From contig DBFCCI010000034.1 of assembly GCA_048380335.1 (NCBI GenBank), forward strand, positions 1 to 64,000: DNA of 64,000 nt, written 5' to 3'. The stretch is from Lachnospira sp900551945 (GTDB lineage: Bacteria > Bacillota > Clostridia > Lachnospirales > Lachnospiraceae). This document shows positions 44,472 to 54,181 of the stretch, piece by piece (within the stretch, counting starts at the first letter, position 1; each line of letters starts with the position of its first letter). The translations under genes were made by a program, and so were the position numbers. A model generated the notes under the pieces. That model was not told the DNA's origin, did no database searches, and saw only the letters and a program-made list of their open reading frames with translations.

Positions 44472-45827
44472 TTATAATGAAATAATATTAAACTGTGCAA
44501 GTGAATATACTACAAGAATAACTATAAGAAATACTGGAGCTATATACTTTATAACAACTTCGTAAATAGCTTTTCTTCCAAATACTTCCCCATTCTTACA
44601 TACTTCATCAATAACCACCTTTGTTCCAACATTCCAACCAATAAGAATACTTGTACATAATGCAACTATTGGCATAATTACACTGTTACTTATATAGTCA
44701 AAGAATGTAAGGAAGTCCATTCCAAGCACTGTAATATTTGACCAAATACCATTACCAAGTGAAGATGGTACACCAAGTATGATACAAATAACAAATATTA
44801 TCATACATGACTTAAGTCTTGATATCTTATACTTATCCATAAGCATTGAAGTTATAGCCTCCATAACTGATACTGAACTTGTAATTGCTGCAAAGAATAC
44901 AAGCACAAAGAAAAGAAATCCAAGTATAACACCGCCCTTCATCTGTGTAAATATCTTTGGAAGTGTTATAAACATAAGACCAGCACCACCACTTGACATA
45001 CCTGCTTCTCCACTGAATACATAAACAGCAGGGATTACCATTAAACCTGCAAGAAGCGCTATAATTGTATCAAATATTTCAATCTGATTAACAGACTTTA
45101 CAAGACTTACATCATCTCTTGTATATGAGCCATATGTAATCATAATACCCATAGCAAGACTCATTGAATAAAACATCTGTCCCATTGCAGCACATACTGT
45201 CTTTAATGAAAACTTTGAAAAATCAGGTAAAAGATAATACTTAACACCTTCTATTGCTCCCGGTATTGTACATACATATATTGAAATTGCGATAGCAAGT
45301 ACAATAAGAAGTGGCATAAGCACCTTACTGAACTTTTCAATACCTTTTTCAACACCAAGAACTACGATTACAGAAGTAAGAACGAGGAATATAATAAAGA
45401 ATACAAGTGGTGCGTATTCTTGTCCTATAAAACCTCCAAAATAACTACTATCTGCCGCAGCACTAGCCTGTCCTGTAAGATATACAGTAATATACTTAGT
45501 TACCCAACCACCAATTACACAATAGTAAGGTAAGATAATAACAGGTACACTAAATGCTAACCAACCAAGAAACTTATAATTCTTATTAATCTTAGCATAA
45601 GCTTTTATTGGACTTAACTTAGTCTTTCTTCCTATTGCTATTTCTGTTGTCATTAATGTAAAACCAAATGTAAGCGCAAGAATAATATACACAAGAATAA
45701 ATATTCCACCGCCATACTGAGCTGCTAAGTAAGGAAATCTCCAAAGATTACCAAGACCAACAGCACTGGAAGCCGCCGCTAATACGAAGCCTAAACCACC
45801 AGTAAAACTACTTCTTTTTTTCTCCAT
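44472..45827 (-). CDS. Neurotransmitter:sodium symporter (NSS) family transporter
   Basis: 451 residues with about 11 membrane helices. The start SFTGGLGFVLAAASSAVGLG, then NLWRFPYLAAQYGGGIFILV, carries the Na+ and substrate-site segment of LeuT-type transporters (GLGNLWRFPY with unwound helix 1). Substrates of bacterial members are amino acids or derivatives. It stands alone between two repeats, with its own upstream region. Confidence 0.92.
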   Translation of the reverse strand: MEKKRSSFTGGLGFVLAAASSAVGLGNLWRFPYLAAQYGGGIFILVYIILALTFGFTLMTTEIAIGRKTKLSPIKAYAKINKNYKFLGWLAFSVPVIILPYYCVIGGWVTKYITVYLTGQASAAADSSYFGGFIGQEYAPLVFFIIFLVLTSVIVVLGVEKGIEKFSKVLMPLLIVLAIAISIYVCTIPGAIEGVKYYLLPDFSKFSLKTVCAAMGQMFYSMSLAMGIMITYGSYTRDDVSLVKSVNQIEIFDTIIALLAGLMVIPAVYVFSGEAGMSSGGAGLMFITLPKIFTQMKGGVILGFLFFVLVFFAAITSSVSVMEAITSMLMDKYKISRLKSCMIIFVICIILGVPSSLGNGIWSNITVLGMDFLTFFDYISNSVIMPIVALCTSILIGWNVGTKVVIDEVCKNGEVFGRKAIYEVVIKYIAPVFLIVILVVYSLAQFNIISL

Positions 45828-45990
45828 AATTAATAGACCTTTCTATGATTTAGTGCATAAATCATGCAATTTAATTATTTTATAAAAATTTAGTAGTTTT
45901 TTCAATAGCTATTCACAATTTGGATAAATATTCTATGTTTAATGTATAATTATACATATTATTTCTTGATAGTATCAAATAAATAAAAAT

Positions 45991-46080
45991 GTGGCTATCA
46001 CATTAACAAAAATTCATACAAAATATAGGGGTATTTATTAATTAAATATTTTGTATAAAATTTCTTATTGCGATAGCCAC
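45991..46080. repeat. MITE-like palindromic repeat, copy 2
   Basis: 90 bp. Left end GTGGCTATCACATTAACAAA; right end reversed GTGGCTATCGCAATAAGAAA. The inner ATACAAAATATA matches copy 1. It lies just after the stop of a small gene at 46100. Confidence 0.75.
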
Positions 46081-46099
46081 ATATAATAGCTTAAAAATA

Positions 46100-46270
46100 T
46101 TATTTTAAAGTACCATTCTTTTCCTTAATGGCACATATAGGACATAAACACTTTCCATTCTTAAATTGCCAACCTTGTTGTCTTAACATTACTTCAACGG
46201 CGGCTTGTGAAACATACGGAATATCATCAATTCTATTACACTTATCACATCTTGCTCCTGCTACAATCAT
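46100..46270 (-). CDS. Small CxxC protein
   Basis: 56 residues, MIVAGARCDKCNRIDDIPYV and onward, ending with GKCLCPICAIKEKNG. Two CxxC pairs form a probable zinc site. AAAGGATAGGT lies upstream. The family is unknown; small proteins of this type are common in Lachnospiraceae. It is 17 bases downstream of the membrane protein gene, so co-transcription is likely. Confidence 0.7.
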   Translation of the reverse strand: MIVAGARCDKCNRIDDIPYVSQAAVEVMLRQQGWQFKNGKCLCPICAIKEKNGTLK

Positions 46271-46287
46271 AACTATACCTATCCTTT

Positions 46288-46686
46288 CTAGTCATTAAAC
46301 CTTCTATAATAAACAAGTAATCTATTTCCCTGCACCTTTACCTTTTTTAATTGAACTTTCCCATCAAGAAATTCCTGAGGAACATTATTAATAAAATACT
46401 TCTGAAACATTGCTCTCATCTGTATATTTCTTGACCTTTGTAATGCTGAAATAATAAAGATAGCCAGCACACTTATAATCTTTACTAATATATTAGTGTT
46501 ATACCAATACATAAGCAAAAGATTTTCTGAAAAAAGAGATAAAACAGTGCAAATAAGTACGACATATACTACCGTATTCATGTATGCCTTTACCCAATCT
46601 ACAAATTTTAAAGTACTAAGTTTGGAGTAGAAATTATGATAATTTCTGCTTTCTTCATCTGTTATAGCCAACTCATATATTTCCAT
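46288..46686 (-). CDS. Small membrane protein, unknown
   Basis: 132 residues with two hydrophobic helices at about 36-55 (TVVYVVLICTVLSLFSENLL) and 62-82 (NTNILVKIISVLAIFIISAL), then a basic cytoplasmic-like C-terminus (KVQLKKVKVQGNRLLVYYRR). The layout resembles YcxB-like proteins, but similarity was not established. Confidence 0.7.
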   Translation of the reverse strand: MEIYELAITDEESRNYHNFYSKLSTLKFVDWVKAYMNTVVYVVLICTVLSLFSENLLLMYWYNTNILVKIISVLAIFIISALQRSRNIQMRAMFQKYFINNVPQEFLDGKVQLKKVKVQGNRLLVYYRRFND

Positions 46687-46851
46687 ACTTATTCTCCCTT
46701 CTTCCTAAATTTATATTACAATTATTAACATTTTTATTATATAAACTTTTAATTATGACTTCAAGTAAGAACTATTAATAAATATGTTAAATTTTTGTTA
46801 CATTTATGAGTATCATTTGTGAAAGTATTTTTAGTAAATTGAAGATATAAA

Positions 46852-46953
46852 AAATGGAACTGGCACACTAAGAAAACGTTATACAAAATATAAATACTTG
46901 ATAATAATATTTATATATCTTGTATAAATTTCATTAATGAGACAGTCCCATTT
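46852..46953. repeat. MITE-like palindromic repeat, copy 3
   Basis: About 102 bp. Left end AAATGGAACTGGCACACTAA, right end reversed AAATGGGACTGTCTCATTAA, with TTATACAAAATATAAAT inside. It is again just past the 3' end of a small gene (46994). Confidence 0.72.
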
Positions 46954-46993
46954 ATAATTCAAGCTCTAAAATTAGTAAACTACATTCCTTAAC

Positions 46994-47161
46994 TTAATCG
47001 TCACTTAATAATTCTTCAATATACTTTACTGAAATATCAAGATAATTAGATATTTCATACAATGGAATATTGTTATCATGCAGTATAAATATTAGCTCAT
47101 TTGTAGAAGTACCCTTTTCTTTTTCTGCATGAATAAAATAACGAATTTGTTCTTCATTCAT
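46994..47161 (-). CDS. Small hypothetical protein
   Basis: 55 residues, MNEEQIRYFIHAEKEKGTST and onward, with NIPLYEISNYLDISVKYIEE, a possible helix-turn-helix-like end. GAGG lies before the ATG. No family was recognised. Confidence 0.6.
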   Translation of the reverse strand: MNEEQIRYFIHAEKEKGTSTNELIFILHDNNIPLYEISNYLDISVKYIEELLSDD

Positions 47162-47271
47162 AACACATACCTCACTTTTTATTCAGTTAATTTCCCGATT
47201 TTTTTTAATAATAACAAACAAACCCTTAATATACAAGCTTTTTTCCAATATTTTCCATTTAATTATAATAC

Positions 47272-47733
47272 CTAAATTTGCTTTGATAAATTAATCATCT
47301 CTATCGCCCCAACAGCACAGTCATAGCCTTTGTTACCTGCCTTAGTTCCAGCTCTTTCGATTGCCTGTTCAATATTTTCAGTTGTAATTACACCAAACAT
47401 CACTGGAATATCTGTATTTAAACTTACATTTGCAATTCCTTTTGATACTTCACTACATACATAATCATAATGAGTTGTTGAACCTCTTATGACTGCGCCA
47501 AGACATATTACTGCGTCATATTTTCCTGATTTTGCGAGTTTACTTGCCATAAGTGGTATTTCAAATGCGCCAGGAACCCAAGCTAAAGTTATATCATCAT
47601 CTGATACGTTGTGCCTTACAAGACCGTCAACACAACCTGATACTAATTTTGATACAATAAATTCATTAAATCTTGCTGCTACAATAGCAATCTTACTTCC
47701 ATTAGCTACTAAATTTCCTTCTAAAACCTTCAT
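47272..47733 (-). CDS. ribH: 6,7-dimethyl-8-ribityllumazine synthase
   Basis: 153 residues, usual for lumazine synthase, which condenses the ribBA and ribD products. Motifs: VAARFNEFIVSKLVSG, VPGAFEIPLMASKLAK, CLGAVIRGSTTHYDYVCSEV and FGVITTENIEQAIERAG. The ATG at 47733 follows AGAGG. Last gene of ribD-ribE-ribBA-ribH, 132 bases after ribBA. Confidence 0.96.
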   Translation of the reverse strand: MKVLEGNLVANGSKIAIVAARFNEFIVSKLVSGCVDGLVRHNVSDDDITLAWVPGAFEIPLMASKLAKSGKYDAVICLGAVIRGSTTHYDYVCSEVSKGIANVSLNTDIPVMFGVITTENIEQAIERAGTKAGNKGYDCAVGAIEMINLSKQI

Positions 47734-47865
47734 ATTATCCTCTTTTCTGCACACATTTTTTAATATTTTACCTAGACCCACTCAGTATTACAAGGTCTAC
47801 TTTATTTATATATTTTGTGTGCTAAATATATTTTTTTATCATTAAATATTTATTAATTGTTAATA

Positions 47866-49071
47866 TTAATTATTTATGGAATACATATGTCCCATTCTTT
47901 CTGCCTTAGTTCTTAAGTAAAATGCGTCTATTTTATTTGGTGCTATTACAATTGGGACTCTTTCAACTATCTCAAGTCCAAACTTATCTATATCATATAT
48001 CTTTTGTGGATTATTAGTAAGTAAACGTATTTTTTTAACTCCTAAATCTTTTAAAATCTGAGCACCCTCCCAGTACTCTCTTAAATCTTCTGGAAAACCT
48101 AATTTAAGATTAGCATCCACTGTATCAAAGCCTTGTTCTTGTAGCTCATATGCTTTTAACTTATTAATAATTCCTATACCCCTACCTTCTTGTTTCATAT
48201 AAAGCAATACGCCACGACCTTCTTTTTCAATCATTTGCATTGATTTTTGAAGTTGTTCTCCACAGTCACATCTCATTGAGCCAAATGTATCTCCCGTCAA
48301 ACACTCTGAATGAACTCTACAAAGTACAGGTTTTCCATCATCAATATCACCTTTAATAAGTGCAAGGTGATAATTTCCATTTATGCTATTTACATAACCA
48401 CATATCTCAAATTCACCGTATTTTGTAGGCATTTTTGCTCTTGCTTGTCTTATCATAAGCTTTTGATTTTCACGTCTATAATCTTGCAATGCTTTTATCG
48501 TAATTATTTTTATATTATGCTCTTTTGCAAACTCTTTAAGCTGAGTTGTACGCATCATAGTTCCGTCTTCTTTCATAATTTCACAGCAAAGACCACATTT
48601 TTCAAGCCCTGCAAGCTCACATATATCAACAGTTGCTTCTGTGTGACCATTTCTTTCAAGAGTTCCACCTTTTTTGGCTATAAGTGGAAACATGTGTCCT
48701 GGTCGCCTAAAATCCTCAGGCTTTGCATCTTCACTAACAGCTTTTCTTGCTGTAATAGAACGCTCTAGAGCAGATATACCAGTTGTTGTATCAACATGGT
48801 CAATAGATACGGTAAAGGCTGTACAGTGATTATCTGTATTATTAGCTGTCATATAACCTAAATCAAGCTTATTTGCAAGCTCCTCACTCATTGGCATACA
48901 AATAAGCCCTTTTCCGTAAGTTGCCATAAAATTAATATTTTCTGTTGTAGCAAATTCTGCGGCACATATAAAATCACCTTCATTTTCTCTGTTTGGGTCA
49001 TCTATAACCATAATAATTTTTCCTTGTTTTATATCTTCTATAGCTTCTTTAACTGTGTTAAATTCTGACAT
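47866..49071 (-). CDS. ribBA: Bifunctional DHBP synthase / GTP cyclohydrolase II
   Basis: 401 residues. The N-terminal half is DHBP synthase (IDDPNRENEGDFICAAEF ... RPGHMFPLIAKKGG.L.R.GHTEA). The C-terminal half is GTP cyclohydrolase II with CLTGDTFGSMRCDCGEQL (zinc cysteines) and GVLLYMKQEGRGIGI. It makes both starting compounds of riboflavin. The ATG at 49071 is chosen with AAAGGATGAAG upstream; ribE ends 15 bases before it. Confidence 0.97.
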   Translation of the reverse strand: MSEFNTVKEAIEDIKQGKIIMVIDDPNRENEGDFICAAEFATTENINFMATYGKGLICMPMSEELANKLDLGYMTANNTDNHCTAFTVSIDHVDTTTGISALERSITARKAVSEDAKPEDFRRPGHMFPLIAKKGGTLERNGHTEATVDICELAGLEKCGLCCEIMKEDGTMMRTTQLKEFAKEHNIKIITIKALQDYRRENQKLMIRQARAKMPTKYGEFEICGYVNSINGNYHLALIKGDIDDGKPVLCRVHSECLTGDTFGSMRCDCGEQLQKSMQMIEKEGRGVLLYMKQEGRGIGIINKLKAYELQEQGFDTVDANLKLGFPEDLREYWEGAQILKDLGVKKIRLLTNNPQKIYDIDKFGLEIVERVPIVIAPNKIDAFYLRTKAERMGHMYSINN

Positions 49072-49086
49072 AATCTTCATCCTTTC

Positions 49087-49755
49087 TTAATAAAATCCGT
49101 TATTTTTTAAAAAGTCTGTAGTAATATTATTTTTATTTGTATCATCAACTTTATCTTGATTTGCAATATCTTTTACTCCATAATACTTTACAAAATTTTC
49201 AACATATTTTCCGATAACATCGCACTCAAGATTAACTGTATCCATCTTATGTTTTTTTAATAAAATGGTTTCTTTTCCCGTATGTGGAATAATAGATACC
49301 GCAAAACAATTTGGCTTTACATAAGCTACTGTAAGACTGATTCCATCTATTGCAATAGAGCCTTTGTTTACTATGTTTTTTAATATATCTTTTTGTGGTG
49401 ATATCTCTACAATTACAGCATTATCTTCTTTTGTCATATTATTTATTATTCCACAGCAATCAATATGACCTGATACTATATGACCACCAAATCTACCATT
49501 TGCTGACATCGCTCTTTCAAGATTAACTTCGCTTCCACTCTTTAGCTTGCCTAGATTAGAACATCTAAAAGTTTCTGGCATAACATCAACTTCAAATTCA
49601 GCTTCTGAATACTTAACAACTGTAAGGCACACTCCATTAACTGCAATGCTGTCGCCTAATTTTACATCTGATAGCACTTTTTTTGCTGAGATTACAATAC
49701 TATTAGAAAATATCTGTTTAACTTTTCCAACTTCTTCTATAATTCCTGTAAACAT
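49087..49755 (-). CDS. ribE: Riboflavin synthase alpha chain
   Basis: 222 residues with the two lumazine-binding repeats: MFTGIIEEVGKVKQI with DSIAVNGVCLTV, then GHIVSGHIDCCG with GSIAIDGISLTV. It forms riboflavin from two lumazines. The last ~25 residues (DIANQDKVDDTNKNN ...) extend past the usual end and look unstructured. ATG at 49755 with GGAGG upstream. Also called ribC in some species. Confidence 0.95.
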   Translation of the reverse strand: MFTGIIEEVGKVKQIFSNSIVISAKKVLSDVKLGDSIAVNGVCLTVVKYSEAEFEVDVMPETFRCSNLGKLKSGSEVNLERAMSANGRFGGHIVSGHIDCCGIINNMTKEDNAVIVEISPQKDILKNIVNKGSIAIDGISLTVAYVKPNCFAVSIIPHTGKETILLKKHKMDTVNLECDVIGKYVENFVKYYGVKDIANQDKVDDTNKNNITTDFLKNNGFY

Positions 49756-49766
49756 ACATACCTCCA

Positions 49767-50885
49767 TTAATACACTATATCGCCCTCAATCATATAATCT
49801 CTATCAAATGTGGTTATACTAGAATTAACAATATTAAAAGCTTCTGACACCTCTGACACGCCAGCTCCACCTACTGGAGTAATAGCCGCTTTACCACCGA
49901 ATATTTTCATACCTATATACCCATAAAAATGATTTACTATTCTTGCTTGTAATGCACTAAAATTAAGTGTTGCGCCACCTTCTAACAATATACTGTCAAT
50001 CTGCTTGTCATACAGTATTTTCATAAGCTCGCATAAATCTATATGTTCGCCCTTTAATGACACTTCAATTACTTCAATTCCCATAGCTTTTAAAATATTA
50101 ATCTTTTCAAATATCTTATGTTTATTATCATTTATAATATTTTCAGATATTTTTGCTGTTGCAATATATGTCTTATATTTATCTGCACTTTTACATATAT
50201 TGCTATCTAGTGGAATATTAAGATGTGTGTCACAGATTATTCTTATAGGTGAAATACCATCTTTCATCCTACAATTAAGCATTGGATTATCTTGTATTAC
50301 TGTGCCAATGCCTGTCATTATTGCGGTGTACTTGTGCCTTAAAAAATGTACATGGTTTCTGCAAGCTTCATTTGTTATCCATTGTGATTTACCTGTTTTT
50401 GTTGCTAACTTTCCATCGGCAGTCATAGCATATTTCATAGCAACGTAAGGCGTATGTGTTGTGATATAGTGGAAAAATATTGGATTTAACTTATCACATT
50501 CTTCTTTGCATATATCTTCATATACTGTTATGCCATTTTGCCTTAATAATTCGCAGCCTTTTCCTGCAACTAAAGGATTAGGGTCTTTTGAACCTACATA
50601 TACTGTTGTAATTCCCGAATTTATTATTGCTTCTGTGCATGGTGGAGTTTTACCATAATGACAGCAAGGCTCAAGTGTCACATACATTTCTGCACCTTTC
50701 ATGCTTTCGCTACATTTCATAATTGCATTGCGTTCAGCATGAAATTCACCGCATTTGTGATGATAATCCTCGCTTATAATTTTCCCATTCTTTACAATGA
50801 CTGCACCGACTAAAGGATTAGGATGTACATTTCCAATACCTTTTTTAGCAAGCTCAATTGCTCGCTTCATGTACTGTATATCCAT
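49767..50885 (-). CDS. ribD: Bifunctional riboflavin deaminase/reductase
   Basis: 372 residues. The deaminase half shows NVHPNPLVGAVIVKNG, the zinc motif HAERNAIMK and EPCCHYGKTPPCTEAI. The reductase half shows YAMTADGKLATKTGKSQWIT and LLEGGATLNFSAL. First gene of the rib operon, under the FMN riboswitch. Deaminates and reduces the pyrimidine intermediates. Confidence 0.97.
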   Translation of the reverse strand: MDIQYMKRAIELAKKGIGNVHPNPLVGAVIVKNGKIISEDYHHKCGEFHAERNAIMKCSESMKGAEMYVTLEPCCHYGKTPPCTEAIINSGITTVYVGSKDPNPLVAGKGCELLRQNGITVYEDICKEECDKLNPIFFHYITTHTPYVAMKYAMTADGKLATKTGKSQWITNEACRNHVHFLRHKYTAIMTGIGTVIQDNPMLNCRMKDGISPIRIICDTHLNIPLDSNICKSADKYKTYIATAKISENIINDNKHKIFEKINILKAMGIEVIEVSLKGEHIDLCELMKILYDKQIDSILLEGGATLNFSALQARIVNHFYGYIGMKIFGGKAAITPVGGAGVSEVSEAFNIVNSSITTFDRDYMIEGDIVY

Positions 50886-50911
50886 TTTTCAGTCCTTTCC
50901 AATCTTCAGAG

Positions 50912-50945
50912 AAAAAAAGAACCCTGAACCGTTATGGCTCAGGGT
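50912..50945 (-). terminator. FMN riboswitch terminator
   Basis: On the minus strand ACCCTGAGCC, a short loop, and GGTTCAGGGT are followed by TCTTTTTTT, 26 bases before ribD. This is the expression platform of the riboswitch. The ~180 bases between aptamer and terminator are AT-rich. Confidence 0.88.
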
Positions 50946-51127
50946 ATTATAGACTATTTATATATATCAAAAATATATTATATATTGCAATAAATATTAT
51001 TTTTAATAGTTTTATAATGTACTATTAATCTACTATACAGTTATTAATATTAACTTATATAAATACTATATTAAAAATTAATACTAAAAAATAACAATAT
51101 AAATATTCTGATATATAGTTATATTTA

Positions 51128-51236
51128 ATCTTCTTCCATCCAGACTATAACTGTCGGCTCCGGAATTTCACCGAAATCTGCAATAAAGCTTGTGGGCTAT
51201 AACCACCGATTGGGACTTGCACCCTACCCTGAAGAT
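51128..51236 (-). promoter_or_regulatory. FMN riboswitch (RFN element)
   Basis: On the minus strand the aptamer runs from ATCTTCAGGGTAGGGTGCAA through GATTTCGGTGAAATTCCGGA and GCCGACAGTTATAGTCTGGA to GAAGAT. Conserved blocks AGGGTGCAAGTCCC, ACCGGTGGTATAGCCC-like (CGGTGGTTATAGCCCAC) and CTGGATGGAAGAAGAT match RFN. It represses the rib operon when FMN is high. The gap 51237-51376 shows no gene. Confidence 0.97.
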
Positions 51237-51376
51237 TTATTTATTTTACTTTTCTATCACAGTATAGCACTATAGTTGTTATATATCAATAGTATTTTTA
51301 AATTAATTATAACAAATTTATAATATAGACAACTTAGTACTTATTACTCTTTAGCAAGTTATTAAATTCTTTTTAC

Positions 51377-52366
51377 TTACTTCATAACTCTTAATTTTTC
51401 TGGCTTATCTACTGGCTTTATATCTTGATTAATATGATTTTTTAAAGCTTCAAGTTCCTTGTTATCACTTTCCATAATAAGTCTTACTAATTCTTTAGTA
51501 ATAAGATATGCACCATATTTATTAAGATGTGTATCTTCTGAAATTGTATCTTTCTTTTTCATTTCTATATCAAAATCATCGGGCCATATCCCTTTATTAA
51601 TTCCCTTTTTAATTGACATAAGATAATGAATATTAGCTTGTCCTATTTTTTCAAACAAAGCTTTTGAAGCTTCAAACAAATCAATAAGTGGTACATTACA
51701 CTCTATCGCAAGTTGTTTTGCTGCTCTTATATAACTGAAATTATTTCCACCATGAAGACCTGCACCATCTTTTAGCTTACCATCATCGTTAAATACTGTT
51801 CTTGCAACAGCTGTTACTATTACAGGAATTGCTCCATGCTCTCTTGCCATATCAACATATTGCTTTAAAAACCATTTATATGTACCTTTACTTCCGTCTG
51901 AAGAATATGGATAGTATTTTTCATGTGGATATTCTGATAACATATTAAGAACACTGTCAATAACTGCTTGTTTATCTTTGATATTATTATCTGCATATAA
52001 AGCATTTATATACTCTTTTGGAATATATGTTTTATCTACAAGTTCACCTGGTATTAAAGGATATCTTCCATTACTATCTGGCTGACCTAAACTTACAAGT
52101 CTATTAAACATAGTTCTATATTCTTTAGAATTGTCATCATTATGACAAAATTCAATTAAAAGATAATCACCTTTTTGAATATTGTCATTTATTTTATCAA
52201 ATCTTCCTTCATTGATAAAAAGTCTTGAACTTCTACCACCTTTTGCCATGTTAATAACCTCACAATCATTACATGCCATTTGTTTTAAGTATTGTCCCCA
52301 ACCAGCAATAAACTCTTCATCTGTATAATCTTGTACTAAAGAGTCACCAGCAAGATAAATTTTCAT
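51377..52366 (-). CDS. SGNH/GDSL esterase, rhamnogalacturonan acetylesterase-like
   Basis: 329 residues. Block I IYLAGDSLVQDYTDEEFIAG carries the Ser nucleophile of GDS. NMAKGGRSSRLFINEGR provides the Gly. EFCHNDDNS gives the Asn. DTHLNKYGAYLITKELV supplies the Asp/His pair. The layout is that of RhgT/YesT-type enzymes that remove acetyl groups from pectin. No signal peptide, so it would act inside the cell on imported oligosaccharides. Confidence 0.85.
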   Translation of the reverse strand: MKIYLAGDSLVQDYTDEEFIAGWGQYLKQMACNDCEVINMAKGGRSSRLFINEGRFDKINDNIQKGDYLLIEFCHNDDNSKEYRTMFNRLVSLGQPDSNGRYPLIPGELVDKTYIPKEYINALYADNNIKDKQAVIDSVLNMLSEYPHEKYYPYSSDGSKGTYKWFLKQYVDMAREHGAIPVIVTAVARTVFNDDGKLKDGAGLHGGNNFSYIRAAKQLAIECNVPLIDLFEASKALFEKIGQANIHYLMSIKKGINKGIWPDDFDIEMKKKDTISEDTHLNKYGAYLITKELVRLIMESDNKELEALKNHINQDIKPVDKPEKLRVMK

Positions 52367-52386
52367 AAATAATCGCCTCTTTACTT

Positions 52387-52884
52387 TTATCTATTGTCTA
52401 CTTTCTCTGGATACATATCGTGATTTGCCATTCTGTTAAATGCTATTTCTTCCCACTTTGTACCTGGCTTTCCATAATTGCAATATGGGTCAATTGATAT
52501 GCCTCCTCTTGGTGTAAACTTACCCCAAACTTCTATATACTTTGGCTGCATAAGTTTGATAAGGTCTTTCATTATTATATTAACACAATCTTCGTGAAAA
52601 TCACCATGATTTCTAAAACTAAAAAGATAAAGTTTTAACGATTTACTTTCAACCATCTTTACTTCTGGTACATAAGATATTGTTATTGTTGCAAAGTCTG
52701 GCTGACCTGTAATTGGACAAAGACTTGTAAATTCGGGACAATTAAACTTTACAAAATAATCGTTATCTTGATGTTTATTTACAAATGTTTCAAGAACTTC
52801 TGGTGCATAATCGTCTTTATACTTAGTTCCTTGATTGCCGAGTAATGTTATACCTTTTGTTTCTTCACTATTTCTTCCTGCCAT
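52387..52884 (-). CDS. queF: NADPH-dependent 7-cyano-7-deazaguanine reductase
   Basis: 165 residues, the short YkvM/QueF type. Conserved FNCPEFTSLCPITGQPDFA holds the catalytic Cys. It also has ESKSLKLYLFSFRNHGDFHE and KYIEVWGKFTPRGGISIDPY. It reduces preQ0 to preQ1. ATG at 52884 with AAGGAAG upstream. Last gene of the queuosine operon. Confidence 0.96.
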   Translation of the reverse strand: MAGRNSEETKGITLLGNQGTKYKDDYAPEVLETFVNKHQDNDYFVKFNCPEFTSLCPITGQPDFATITISYVPEVKMVESKSLKLYLFSFRNHGDFHEDCVNIIMKDLIKLMQPKYIEVWGKFTPRGGISIDPYCNYGKPGTKWEEIAFNRMANHDMYPEKVDNR

Positions 52885-52903
52885 ATAATTTTCTTCCTTT
52901 TTA

Positions 52904-53590
52904 TTAATTACTTTTAATTGCTGGGTCTTTAACTCCATTTAACCTAAAAGCTTCTGCTCTGTCGATACAAGTACCACATTTTCCACAAGGAGTATCACCG
53001 CCTTCATAGCAACTCCATGTATACTCATAAGGAACTTTTAAGTCAAGTCCCATTTTTACAACTCCTGCTTTTGTCTTATTAATAAATGGTGCAACTACCT
53101 TTAATTGCTTTCCACTTCCTAAATAAATTGCTTCATTTATTGCTTTATTAAATTCATCACTACAATCTGGATAAGCACTTCCTGCTGAGTCATCGCTGTG
53201 AGCTCCATAGTATATAACATCACAATTCTTTGAAAGTGCTATACTTGCTGCGCTTGATAAAAACAGACCATTTCTAAATGGAACATAAGTTGATACAGGT
53301 GTACCCTCTGTCTTTTTAATCTGTTCTGAATATGCTTCTTTTGGAATTTCTTTATCTGAATGTGAAAGAAGTGAACAGTCACTATACTGAAATATCTTTG
53401 CCAAATCAAGATAAAGATGTTCTACACCGTAATACTTTGCAACATCTTGTGATGCTTTAATCTCTTTATCGTGCTTTTGACCATAAGAAATAGATAATGC
53501 AATAACATTGTCTTTTCCATACTTATCTACTGCAATTCCTAAACAAGTTGCACTATCAACTCCACCACTGAGTAAAACCATTGCTTTCAT
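52904..53590 (-). CDS. queC: 7-cyano-7-deazaguanine synthase
   Basis: 228 residues. The PP-loop MVLLSGGVDSATCLGIAVD at the start and the zinc cysteines in SCYEGGDTPCGKCGTCIDRA identify QueC, which makes preQ0 from CDG, ammonia and ATP. It overlaps the folE end by 35 bases. GGGAG lies before the ATG. Confidence 0.97.
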   Translation of the reverse strand: MKAMVLLSGGVDSATCLGIAVDKYGKDNVIALSISYGQKHDKEIKASQDVAKYYGVEHLYLDLAKIFQYSDCSLLSHSDKEIPKEAYSEQIKKTEGTPVSTYVPFRNGLFLSSAASIALSKNCDVIYYGAHSDDSAGSAYPDCSDEFNKAINEAIYLGSGKQLKVVAPFINKTKAGVVKMGLDLKVPYEYTWSCYEGGDTPCGKCGTCIDRAEAFRLNGVKDPAIKSN

Positions 53591-54167
53591 CTTTAAATCT
53601 CCCTCTTAATGTTCTTGTAAATGTCTTTGAATTATTTTTCTTGATACCCCTTGCTGTCATACAACTGTGACACCCTTCAATCATAACAGCAACATCTTGT
53701 GAGCCTGTAATCTCGCTGATAATCTCTGCTATATCTGAACCAATTCGCTCTTGAAGCTGTAGTCTTTTTGATACCATATCAGCTACTCTCGCTATCTTAC
53801 TTAGTCCTATAACTTTGCCATTAGGTATGTATGCAACTGTTACTTTACAGTCATACATAAGTGCCATATGATGTTCACAATAACTAAATATATCAATATC
53901 TTTTACAACCACCATATCTTTGCTATCTGTTTTAATATCCATATCTTCTTCAAATGTCTTATCAAACATCTGCGCTATTTCATGGTTAGTGTAATTCATT
54001 CCTTCAAAAACTTCTTCGTACATCTTTGCAACTCGCTTTGGAGTATCAATAAGACCTTCTCTTTCTGGGTCATCACCTAATGCTTTTAAAATCTCTCTGA
54101 TATGATACTCTATTTTTTCAGTATCTATCTTCTTATTATTAACACTATTATTTTCCAACACTTTCAC
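53556..54167 (-). CDS. folE: GTP cyclohydrolase I
   Basis: 203 residues. Key parts are DTPKRVAKMYEEVFEGMNY, SYCEHHMALMYDCKVTVAYI (zinc Cys and His) and MIEGCHSCMTARGIKK. It opens the GTP ring to give dihydroneopterin triphosphate, the precursor for queuosine and also folate. Being inside the que operon suggests dedicated supply for queuosine. The C-terminus overlaps queC. Confidence 0.96.
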   Translation of the reverse strand: MKVLENNSVNNKKIDTEKIEYHIREILKALGDDPEREGLIDTPKRVAKMYEEVFEGMNYTNHEIAQMFDKTFEEDMDIKTDSKDMVVVKDIDIFSYCEHHMALMYDCKVTVAYIPNGKVIGLSKIARVADMVSKRLQLQERIGSDIAEIISEITGSQDVAVMIEGCHSCMTARGIKKNNSKTFTRTLRGRFKDESNGFTQWWS

Positions 54168-54181
54168 CTCAAACTTTTATT

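Noticed and set aside
48310..48768. 152-residue frame opposite ribBA
   Set aside because: Antisense shadow of a well-conserved gene.
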